NCBI RefSeq assembly: GCF_000721935.1
Contig: NZ_KL585399.1
Location: 25,865 to 33,565 of the forward strand
DNA from: Streptomyces sp. NRRL WC-3549
Lineage (GTDB): Bacteria; Actinomycetota; Actinomycetes; Streptomycetales; Streptomycetaceae
Direction: 5' to 3'
DNA: 7,701 nucleotides
The position numbers and the translations under genes are program-made. Below are positions 1 through 5,357 of this stretch, piece after piece (the stretch's first letter is position 1; each line of letters starts with the position of its first letter). A model generated the notes under the pieces. The model was given only the letters and a program-made list of their open reading frames with translations, was not told the origin of the DNA and searched no databases.

Positions 1-979
1 ATCCTCCGCCCGCCGCGACGGTGTGGATGCTCATCATGGGCGCACGCATCCGTACCCCGGCCACCTCGGTCCCGAGTTCCCGTTCGAACGCGCCCGCGTA
101 GTGGGAGACGTCGGTGGAGGTCCCGCCCATGTCGAAGCCGATCACCCGGTCGTGCCCCGCCTGGGCGGACGTACGTGCCGTACCGACGACGCCGCCGGCC
201 GGTCCGGAGAGCACCGCGTCCTTGCCGCGGAAGTGGGCGGCCTCACGCAGCCCGCCGTTGGACTGCATGAACATCAGTCGGATGCCGGGGAGTTGGGCGG
301 CCACCTCGTCGACGTACCGGCGCAGGATCGGGGAGAGGTAGGCGTCGACGACGGTGGTGTCGCCGCGCGGGACGAGCCTGATCAGCGGGCTGACCTCGTG
401 CGAGCAGCTGACCTGGGTGAAGCCCGCGTCCCGGGCCGCCCGGGCGACGGCCTTCTCGTGGCGGGGGTGGCGGTAGCCGTGCATCAGGACGACCGCGGCG
501 CTGCGGATCCCGCCCGCCCGGGCGTCGCGCAGACGCGCGCCGACGGCCTCGCGGTCGAGGGGCCGCACCGTCTCCCCGGAGGCGCCGACGCGTTCCGGGA
601 CCTCGATCACCCGGTCGTACACCGCCTCGGGCAGGAGGATGCGACGGTCGAAGAGGCGTGGCCGGTTCTGGTAGGCGATCCGCAGCGCGTCCCGGAAGCC
701 CTCGGTGACGACGAGGACGGTCGGTTCCCCCCGTCGCTCCAGGAGGGCGTTGGTGGCGACGGTGGTGCCCATCTTGACTCCGGCGACCCGGTCCGCGGGG
801 ACCGGGTCGCCGGGGGCGAGGCCGAGCAGGAGCCGGATCCCGGCGACGGCGGCGTCGGTGTACCGCTCCGGGTCGTGCGAGAGCAGCTTGCGGGAGACGA
901 GGCGCCCTCCGGGCTCCCGGCCCACCACGTCCGTGAAGGTGCCGCCCCGGTCGATCCAGAACTCCCAGCGTCCGGTCAC
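1..979 (-). CDS. 5-oxoprolinase / hydantoinase A-B family protein, N-terminal part (3' end outside window)
   Basis: The frame reads open from a GTG at 979 to base 1, giving 326 residues; the C-terminal part lies outside the window. Family knowledge: prokaryotic OplAH-type proteins are about 1,200 residues, with a HyuA-like ATPase half fused to a HyuB-like half, and hydrolyse 5-oxo-L-proline to L-glutamate using ATP in the cytoplasm. Visible motifs fit the HyuA half: DRGGTFTD at about residues 10-17 (phosphate-binding loop of the actin-like ATPase fold), [12 protein letters not shown] at 69-80, QSNGG at 239-243, SGPAGGV at 258-264, [11 protein letters not shown] at 281-291, and [10 protein letters not shown] at 317-326 at the window edge. 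The N-terminus [13 protein letters not shown] is typical of 5-oxoprolinase rather than of separate HyuA subunits. The GTG at 979 was chosen because this N-terminus starts where family members start; the ATG at 987 meets a stop after three codons. The only purine-rich stretch, AAGGG, abuts the start, so a leaderless mRNA is possible. The family is clear; the exact substrate is inferred. Confidence 0.9.
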   Translation of the reverse strand, partial: MTGRWEFWIDRGGTFTDVVGREPGGRLVSRKLLSHDPERYTDAAVAGIRLLLGLAPGDPVPADRVAGVKMGTTVATNALLERRGEPTVLVVTEGFRDALRIAYQNRPRLFDRRILLPEAVYDRVIEVPERVGASGETVRPLDREAVGARLRDARAGGIRSAAVVLMHGYRHPRHEKAVARAARDAGFTQVSCSHEVSPLIRLVPRGDTTVVDAYLSPILRRYVDEVAAQLPGIRLMFMQSNGGLREAAHFRGKDAVLSGPAGGVVGTARTSAQAGHDRVIGFDMGGTSTDVSHYAGAFERELGTEVAGVRMRAPMMSIHTVAAGGG

Positions 980-985
980 CCCTTC

Positions 986-1014
986 ATTCTGGCGCGGGGG
1001 ACCGCCCCGCGCAG
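986..1014 (-). promoter_or_regulatory. possible leaderless promoter of the oxoprolinase gene
   Basis: On the minus strand a CAGAAT hexamer (991-986), similar to a -10 box, ends six bases before the GTG start at 979. A weak -35-like CTGCGC (1014-1009) lies 17 bases further upstream. This spacing would start transcription at or next to the GTG, as in Streptomyces leaderless genes. It would explain the lack of a properly spaced ribosome binding site. The -35 match is poor, so this is a suggestion only. Confidence 0.28.
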
Positions 1015-1038
1015 ACGGGGCGTCGGCCCCCGCGTACG

Positions 1039-1067
1039 GGGCGGGTGCGCCCCGGGGGCGTCCGCCC
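1039..1067 (-). terminator. GC-rich composite hairpin between the HEAT-repeat and oxoprolinase genes
   Basis: The 114-bp gap between the HEAT gene stop (1094) and the oxoprolinase start (979) contains nested inverted repeats. The outer arms are GGGCGG (1039-1044) and CCGCCC (1062-1067). The inner arms are CGCCCC (1048-1053) and GGGGCG (1055-1060). No T-tract follows, so it is not a canonical intrinsic terminator, although GC-only hairpins of this sort are common after Streptomyces genes. It could reduce read-through from the HEAT gene or be a chance product of high GC. Confidence 0.25.
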
Positions 1068-1093
1068 GCGTCGTCCCGGGGCGCCGCCCGGAG

Positions 1094-2512
1094 TCAGCCG
1101 GCGGACGTGTCCGGACCGATCCGGCTGCGTACCGCGGTCTGTACCTCGGCCTCCTCGGCGGGGTCGGCGGCGAGCCTGCGCAGGCGTTCGGCCACCCGGA
1201 CGTCCCCGGTCTCCGCGTGGAGGGCGGCCACCTCCCGGGTGGTCTCCTCGCAGTCCCACAGGCACTCGACGGCGAAGCCGGTGGCGAAGGACGGGTCGGT
1301 GGCGGCGAGGGCCCGGGCGGCCCGGCCGCGCAGCTGCGAGGAGGAGGTCTCCCGGTAGACGTGGCGCAGTACGGGGGCGGCGCAGGCGATCCCCAGGCGG
1401 CCGGTGCCGTCGACGAGGGTCCACAGGCGGGGGGCGTCCGGGCCGTCGCCCCGGACCGTCTCCCGCAGCGCGGCGAGGACGAGGGGGGCGTCCTGCGCCG
1501 CGCCCCGGCAGGCCAGCACTCCGGACGCCGAGGCGCCGAGGGCGTCGGGGCGGTGCGCCCAGCGGCGGGCACGTTCCACCGCCTCCGGTCCGCACATGCG
1601 CTCGAAGGCGGCGACCGCCGCGTCGGCGACGGTCCGGGAGGGGCTGACGGCGGCCTCCTCGATCAGGTCCAGGACGGCGGGGTCCCGCGCTTCGGCGAGG
1701 TAGTGCAGGGCGGCGCACCGGGCGCCGTCCGGTCCGCCACGGGCGGCCTCGACGATGCGGGGCCGGTCCTCGGCGCCCGCGACGGCGGTCAGGCAGCGGG
1801 CGGCGGGGAGGTGGAGCACGCTGCCGCGCTCCAGCCCCTGCTGGGCCCAGTCGAAGACCGCCTGGACGCTCCAGCCGGGGCGGGGGCCGCCGGGCCGCAT
1901 CTGGCGCTGCCACCGGTCGAAGGAGCCCTGCTCCCCGGCGGCCCGGATCCGGGCCCCGATCGCCGGGCGCGGATCGTCCGCCCAGAGGCGCCAGGGGCGC
2001 GGCTCGAAGGCGTCCCGCACCGCCGCGGCCAGTTCGGCGTCGCCCTGGGGGGTGGCGGGGAAGCGGCCGATCACGGGCTCGGCGAGCGAGCAGAGCCCGG
2101 CGTCGTCGTCGCGCAGGGCCAGCTCGTCGAGGGCCCAGGCCCAGTTGGCCCCGGTGGCCGCGTAACGCCGCAGGAGGACCAGGGCGTCGTCCCGGCCGTA
2201 CGAGGCCAGGTGCCCCAGGACGGCGAGGGCGAGGCCCGTGCGGGAGTCGTCGGTGTCGAGGTGGTCCTCGGGGTCCCACAGGTGGCGCTCGATCTCCTCG
2301 GTGCCGCCGTCGAGATCGAGGTAGAGACGGGCGTAGTAGAGAGAGCGGTTCTCGACCTGCCAGTCGTGGCGCGGATCACTCAGGACGCAGTGGTTGAGCG
2401 CTGCCAGGGCCTCGGGGCGGGGTGCGGCGAGCGCGTGGAGCGTGCCGTCGCCGCGGCCCCTCTGCAACAGGCCGAGCAGGGTGCCGCTCGGCGCTATGAA
2501 CGGATCGAACAT
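1094..2512 (-). CDS. HEAT-repeat domain-containing protein, function unknown
   Basis: A complete 472-residue frame starts at ATG 2512, with a good ribosome binding site TGAGG at 2521-2525, eight bases from the start. It ends in TGA. No signal peptide or membrane segment is visible, so the product is probably cytoplasmic. The sequence is nearly all alpha-helical and rich in Ala, Leu and Arg. From about residue 230 to 450 it shows repeated helix pairs of HEAT/PBS-lyase type, for example around 235-257, 263-289, 292-318, 329-351, 375-405 and 409-449. The N-terminal 200 residues have conserved-looking aromatic and acidic patches (SLYYARLYLDLDGG at about 57-70, NWAWALDELALRDDD at 123-137) and also look helical. 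HEAT arrays are protein-interaction scaffolds; no catalytic motif is visible, so no reaction can be assigned. It lies 114 bp upstream of the oxoprolinase gene in the same direction and could be co-transcribed with it, but no functional link is established. Confidence 0.85.
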   Translation of the reverse strand: MFDPFIAPSGTLLGLLQRGRGDGTLHALAAPRPEALAALNHCVLSDPRHDWQVENRSLYYARLYLDLDGGTEEIERHLWDPEDHLDTDDSRTGLALAVLGHLASYGRDDALVLLRRYAATGANWAWALDELALRDDDAGLCSLAEPVIGRFPATPQGDAELAAAVRDAFEPRPWRLWADDPRPAIGARIRAAGEQGSFDRWQRQMRPGGPRPGWSVQAVFDWAQQGLERGSVLHLPAARCLTAVAGAEDRPRIVEAARGGPDGARCAALHYLAEARDPAVLDLIEEAAVSPSRTVADAAVAAFERMCGPEAVERARRWAHRPDALGASASGVLACRGAAQDAPLVLAALRETVRGDGPDAPRLWTLVDGTGRLGIACAAPVLRHVYRETSSSQLRGRAARALAATDPSFATGFAVECLWDCEETTREVAALHAETGDVRVAERLRRLAADPAEEAEVQTAVRSRIGPDTSAG

Positions 2513-2749
2513 GGGGAAAGCCTCACATCAAGCTGTCGACGCGACCGGGACCGTGCTGTTCCACGTGCCGGGGGGAGCTAGGCCGCGTGCCGACATGATC
2601 GGCCGACCGTCGTCTTCTGCCTGGTGCTCATCTTCCTCTGCCTCTCGTCGGTGGCCCGAAGCGGACCCGCGACGTCATGATGACCCAGCCATTTCGCCGA
2701 CGCGACCACATTTACGGCGCACCGGTCAGCCACGCGCCCCCGCGGCGTC
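2513..2749. other. intergenic region between ankyrin-repeat and HEAT-repeat genes
   Basis: These 237 bp are less GC-rich than the flanking genes and have no convincing coding signal; the short frames here lack family-like content. The region should hold the promoter of the HEAT gene, reading leftward, but no clear -35/-10 pair was found. Two small dyads are visible: GTCATGATGAC (2674-2684, five-base arms around a central G) and the palindrome TCGGCCGA (2599-2606). Either could be an operator or chance. Confidence 0.5.
2729..2746 (-). terminator. possible weak terminator after the ankyrin gene
   Basis: Just past the ankyrin gene stop, the minus strand reads GCCGCG, six bases, then CGTGGC. This forms a six-pair stem with one G-U pair and a six-base loop. 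No U-tract follows, so termination strength is uncertain. Confidence 0.25.
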
Positions 2750-3142
2750 TCAGCGCGCACCGAAGAGTTCCAGCAGGTCGTCCTTGCCGAACATGCGCGC
2801 CGTGTCCACGGCGGACGGGGTCCCCGCGGCCGGGTCCGCTCCCGCCGCGAGCAGCGCCTCGACCACCGGGCGCTCGCCCTTGAAGACGGCTCCGGCGAGA
2901 GGGGTCTGCCCGCGGTCGTTGGCCCGGTCCGGGTCGGCTCCGCGCCCGGCGAGGGCGGTGACGGCCGCCGCGTGCCCGTGGTAGGCGGCCAGCATCAGCA
3001 GCGAGTCGCCCCGGTCGTTGGTGAGGTCGGCCGGGACGCCCGCGTCGACGTAGGCGGCCAGTTGGTCGGTCTCGCCACGCCGGGCCAGGTCGAAGACCTT
3101 GGTCGCCAGCTCGACCACCTCGGGATCGGGGGTTTCGCTCAT
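2750..3142 (-). CDS. small ankyrin-repeat protein
   Basis: A 130-residue frame starts at ATG 3142 and stops at TGA. It has a possible ribosome binding site GGAAGG at 3154-3159, with rather long spacing of 11 bases. Most of the protein is ankyrin repeat: an N-terminal capping helix pair at about 13-40 (LARRGETDQLAAYVDAG), a repeat at about 43-75 (DRGDSLLMLAAYHGHAAAV..LAGRGADPDRAN), a repeat at about 76-107 (DRGQTPLAGAVFKGERPVVEALLAAGADP), and a C-terminal cap at 109-130. There is no signal peptide or membrane helix, so a soluble cytoplasmic interaction protein is expected. Such short proteins are widespread in actinobacteria and their partners are mostly unknown. It is transcribed away from smeA, sharing a 317-bp upstream region, so developmental co-regulation with smeA-sffA is possible but not shown. 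The fold assignment is firm; the role is unknown. Confidence 0.88.
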   Translation of the reverse strand: MSETPDPEVVELATKVFDLARRGETDQLAAYVDAGVPADLTNDRGDSLLMLAAYHGHAAAVTALAGRGADPDRANDRGQTPLAGAVFKGERPVVEALLAAGADPAAGTPSAVDTARMFGKDDLLELFGAR

Positions 3143-3192
3143 CGGACGGACCGCCTTCCATGAACCGTCGTGCCGTCGCCGGCCTGGTGGGA

Positions 3193-3210
3193 GTACGGCG
3201 GGTGCCGTAC
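3193..3210. repeat. perfect inverted repeat upstream of the ankyrin gene
   Basis: GTACGGC (3193-3199), the four-base spacer GGGT, and GCCGTAC (3204-3210) form a perfect seven-base dyad. It lies 51 bases upstream of the ankyrin start, where it could be an operator. If transcription begins further upstream, it could instead be a hairpin in the ankyrin mRNA leader. Confidence 0.5.
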
Positions 3211-3267
3211 GAATGAACCGACAGGGTACTGCTCCGCAACCGCCGTGAGCCTGCCCGGATCAGGCGC

Positions 3268-3307
3268 GAGGTCACCACGGAGTGGGGTTCTTTTCACAGA
3301 GGTCACC
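3268..3307. repeat. direct repeat GAGGTCACC with intervening CTTTTCAC
   Basis: The nonamer GAGGTCACC occurs at 3268-3276 and again at 3299-3307, 31 bp (about three helical turns) apart. Between them is CTTTTCAC (3290-3297), which recurs in the left arm of the dyad at 3334-3341. The arrangement resembles a set of regulator half-sites upstream of smeA. The regulator is unknown. Confidence 0.4.
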
Positions 3308-3332
3308 CCGCCCCCCACAGGACCCGGCACCC

Positions 3333-3361
3333 ACTTTTCACCGACCGGTCGGGTGAAAAGT
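3333..3361. promoter_or_regulatory. 29-bp near-perfect dyad, candidate operator upstream of smeA
   Basis: ACTTTTCACC (3333-3342) and GGTGAAAAGT (3352-3361) are perfect ten-base inverted repeats around a nine-base centre, GACCGGTCG. The centre overlaps a twelve-base perfect palindrome CCGACCGGTCGG (3341-3352), so symmetry runs through almost the whole element, with a single extra base. It lies 98 bp upstream of the smeA start and just upstream of a possible promoter. That position suits an activator or repressor site. As RNA it could also fold, but the lack of a T-tract argues against a terminator. Its regulator cannot be named from sequence. Confidence 0.6.
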
Positions 3362-3368
3362 ACCTCTA

Positions 3369-3398
3369 TTCACCCGATTGCACCTTTATTCATATAGG
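3369..3398 (+). promoter_or_regulatory. possible smeA promoter
   Basis: TTCACC (3369-3374), an 18-base gap, then TATAGG (3393-3398) is the best -35/-10-like pair in the AT-rich stretch. It would give a leader of roughly 55 bases. The -35 is a weak match, as expected for an activator-dependent promoter. No WhiG-type sequence was found. The pair is inferred by eye. Confidence 0.3.
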
Positions 3399-3459
3399 CA
3401 CATTTTGTAATGCTGGAAGTACTCATGGTGACTGTCCCCCTCAACCAGGAGAACCGCTC

Positions 3460-3654
3460 ATGATCCTCTCCATCTCGGGCGTGGTACTGCTCGGCATCAT
3501 CGTCTTCCTCTTCTTCAAGAAGGACGGGCTCAAGGCCTCCCACGCCCTCATCTGCGCGCTGTTCGGCTTCTACCTGGCCGGCACCGCCATCGCGCCCAGC
3601 ATCACGGCCGGCGGGGCGAGCCTCGCCGGCATGCTCAGCGGGATCAAGTTCTGA
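3460..3654 (+). CDS. smeA: SmeA, small sporulation membrane protein
   Basis: This 64-residue frame starts at ATG 3460, eight bases after an ideal AGGAG (3447-3451), and ends in TGA. It has two hydrophobic helices, at about residues 2-19 and 27-45, separated by a short charged turn KKDGLK (20-25). A Gly/Ala-rich amphipathic tail (49-64) ends in KF. No signal-peptide cleavage site is evident, so it should be an integral inner-membrane protein. Size, sequence style and the FtsK-like gene 37 bp downstream match smeA of the Streptomyces coelicolor smeA-sffA operon. Known of that family: SmeA is produced during sporulation in aerial hyphae under whi control and targets SffA to sporulation septa. 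Loss affects septum placement, chromosome segregation or condensation, and spore maturation. It is almost certainly co-transcribed with sffA. Recognition is from memory of the family, not from a search. Confidence 0.85.
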   Translation: MILSISGVVLLGIIVFLFFKKDGLKASHALICALFGFYLAGTAIAPSITAGGASLAGMLSGIKF

Positions 3655-3691
3655 CGCTCCGCAACCGCTCCCACCTCTCCAGGAGACCGAC

Positions 3692-5314
3692 GTGGCCCGG
3701 CGACCACTCCCCCGCATCCTGACCAGCGGCAGCGCTTCGATCACTCGTGGACGCGAGTGGGCGCGCACGGCCGCCGACGGTGCCACCGACGTCCTCCATC
3801 CGCTGATCACGGTCACCCGGGGTCGGCGGCTGCTGGCGGGAGCAGGGCGGCGGAGGTGGGCCGCGACGCCCCGGGACCGGCGCGGCCACGTGCTGTTCCT
3901 GGTCGCGGCCTGCGTACTGGGGGTGGCGCTCGTCCCCTACGGATCCGTCCTGGCGCTGGTCTCGGTGATGGGCGCCGCCGCCTGGAAGGGGCGGGAGCGG
4001 ACCCCGGCGAAGACCGGCCCCGACGAGGCGGAGGCCGCGCGGCTCCGCTCGCTGTACGAGGCCCTGGTCCCGCACTTCTCGGTGGCCGACGACCCCGGCC
4101 CGCTGTTCTCCCACGGCGGCGACTGGGACAAGGCCTTCGGCTCGTCGTACGCCTTCGACGGCGACGGCCGGCTGACCCGGCTCCAGGTCAACTACCCCGC
4201 GTACTTCCCCGACGGCGACGCGGCGGCCCGCGCACGCGTCGAACGGGTCCTGGACGCCAAGTCGGGCCGGGGACGCGAGTACCACTTCGCCTGGGACGAG
4301 GAGGACAACCGCCTCCGGATGACGGTGCTCGCCCCGCTGCCGACCACCATCGCCGCCCAGCGCTTCGTCACCGCCCCGGGTGAGACGGTCCTCGGCTTCA
4401 CGGACGCCGACGCGGTGCGGCGCACCGTCCCGGTGTGGGACGGCGACACGACCCGGGACGCCGCACCGGTGATCTGGCGCACCGGATCCCGGTCGACGGA
4501 ACCGCACCTGCTTGCCGTGGGACACCCCGGGAGCGGGACCACCACCCTGATCCGCTCCCTGGCCCTGCAGGCCCTCCAGCACGGCGACCTCCTCGTCGTC
4601 GAGGGCGGGGGCACCGGGGAGTACGGGTGCCTGAGCGGACGCGACGGTGTCCTGGCCGTCGAACGCGGTCTGTCCGGGGCCCTGGCCACGCTCGAGTGGG
4701 CCGCGCACGAGACGGAGCGCCGGCTGATCGCGGCCGACCGGGCCCGCCAGTCCGGCCATCCCGCCCCCGAGGACGTCAGGCGCCCCCTGTGGATCCTGCT
4801 GGACCGGCCGAGCGCCCTCTGCCACCTCGCCGCCGCCGAGGGCAGGCCCGATCCGCAGGACCTGCTCCAGGTACCGCTGCGGCACGGACGGGCGGCCGGG
4901 GTGACCGTGGTGGTCGCGGAACAGTTCGACGGCTTCGGCGCCCTTTCCGGGACCGTACGCGCGCACACCCGGGCCCGTGCCGTCCTCGGCCCCGCCGGCC
5001 GCGAGCAGGTCGAGTCGGTGCTGGGCACCCAGCCGCACACCACGCCGACGCCCCAGGTGCCCCCGGGCCGGGGGTACGCCCGGCTCGGTACGGGACCGGT
5101 GCTGCGCCTCCAGGTTCCCGCGACCCCGGACCCGTACGACGCCGCCACGAGCGAGGCCCACCGGCGGTCGGTCCTCGACCTGCTGCCCGGCGGGCAGGCG
5201 CCGGTGGAGCGGGCCCAGGAGTACGCCGAGCGGGCCCGGGAGTACCAGGTGGCCGGGCCCGACCCCGCGCACAAGGACCCGTTGGCCGTGGCGCCGGCCG
5301 TCGCGGAGGGATGA
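3692..5314 (+). CDS. sffA: SffA, SpoIIIE/FtsK-like membrane protein of sporulation septa
   Basis: A 540-residue frame starts at GTG 3692, six bases after AGGAG (3681-3685), and lies 37 bp after smeA. In order: a basic N-terminus (1-63); two membrane helices at about 66-82 and 84-98; an acidic linker domain (110-250); then a RecA-like FtsK/SpoIIIE-type core (about 255-475). The core has a P-loop-like GHPGSGTTT (277-285), a strand DLLVVEGGG (299-307), a Walker-B-like strand LWILLDRP (366-373), and VTVVVAEQFD (404-413). The Walker A lysine is Thr283 and the residue after Asp371 is Arg, not Glu. ATP hydrolysis may therefore be altered or absent. The C-terminus has two copies of a heptad (506-519) and no FtsK gamma-type winged helix is apparent. 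At 540 residues it is shorter than full FtsK proteins. Known role of the family: recruited by SmeA to sporulation septa and affecting chromosome handling in prespores. It converges with the MocR gene downstream. Confidence 0.85.
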   Translation: MARRPLPRILTSGSASITRGREWARTAADGATDVLHPLITVTRGRRLLAGAGRRRWAATPRDRRGHVLFLVAACVLGVALVPYGSVLALVSVMGAAAWKGRERTPAKTGPDEAEAARLRSLYEALVPHFSVADDPGPLFSHGGDWDKAFGSSYAFDGDGRLTRLQVNYPAYFPDGDAAARARVERVLDAKSGRGREYHFAWDEEDNRLRMTVLAPLPTTIAAQRFVTAPGETVLGFTDADAVRRTVPVWDGDTTRDAAPVIWRTGSRSTEPHLLAVGHPGSGTTTLIRSLALQALQHGDLLVVEGGGTGEYGCLSGRDGVLAVERGLSGALATLEWAAHETERRLIAADRARQSGHPAPEDVRRPLWILLDRPSALCHLAAAEGRPDPQDLLQVPLRHGRAAGVTVVVAEQFDGFGALSGTVRAHTRARAVLGPAGREQVESVLGTQPHTTPTPQVPPGRGYARLGTGPVLRLQVPATPDPYDAATSEAHRRSVLDLLPGGQAPVERAQEYAERAREYQVAGPDPAHKDPLAVAPAVAEG

Positions 5315-5336
5315 CGGCGCCGCCACCGGGCGGCCC

Positions 5337-5357
5337 GCCGGCGCGGCCCGGGCCGGC
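5337..5357. terminator. possible bidirectional terminator between convergent sffA and the MocR gene
   Basis: The 43-bp convergent gap contains GCCGGC (5337-5342) and its inverted copy GCCGGC (5352-5357) around a nine-base loop. A smaller hairpin, GGCG/CGCC, lies at 5329-5339. Position and symmetry suit a shared terminator, but there is no T-tract on either side and such GC palindromes arise easily at this composition. Confidence 0.3.

Larger units (their letters stand above)
3143..3459. promoter_or_regulatory. divergent regulatory region between the ankyrin gene and smeA
   Basis: This 317-bp gap contains no plausible gene. Its right third (about 3355-3425) is strikingly AT-rich for this genome. 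It must drive the ankyrin gene leftward and smeA rightward. From left to right it holds a seven-bp-arm inverted repeat (3193-3210), two copies of the nonamer GAGGTCACC (3268-3276 and 3299-3307, offset 31 bp), a series of TTTTCAC-like motifs, a 29-bp dyad (3333-3361) and a possible smeA promoter. This density of repeats suggests several bound regulators. No GACAC motif, the sequence reported for WhiA, was found here on either strand. Confidence 0.65.

Noticed and set aside
23..2581. An 852-codon open frame on the plus strand
   Set aside because: It is antisense to the oxoprolinase and HEAT genes, both of which have recognisable family content and proper starts. Long antisense frames are a by-product of high-GC codon bias, and this one shows no recognisable domain.
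2578..2760. 60-codon minus-strand frame between the ankyrin and HEAT genes
   Set aside because: It overlaps the ankyrin gene end, lacks a good ribosome binding site and has no recognisable protein character; the region looks intergenic.
3460..5314. Reading smeA-sffA as a plasmid or integrative-element transfer module (Spd/TraB-like)
   Set aside because: No integrase, replication gene, att-like repeats or other transfer genes flank it. The two-gene layout and protein sizes fit the chromosomal sporulation operon better.
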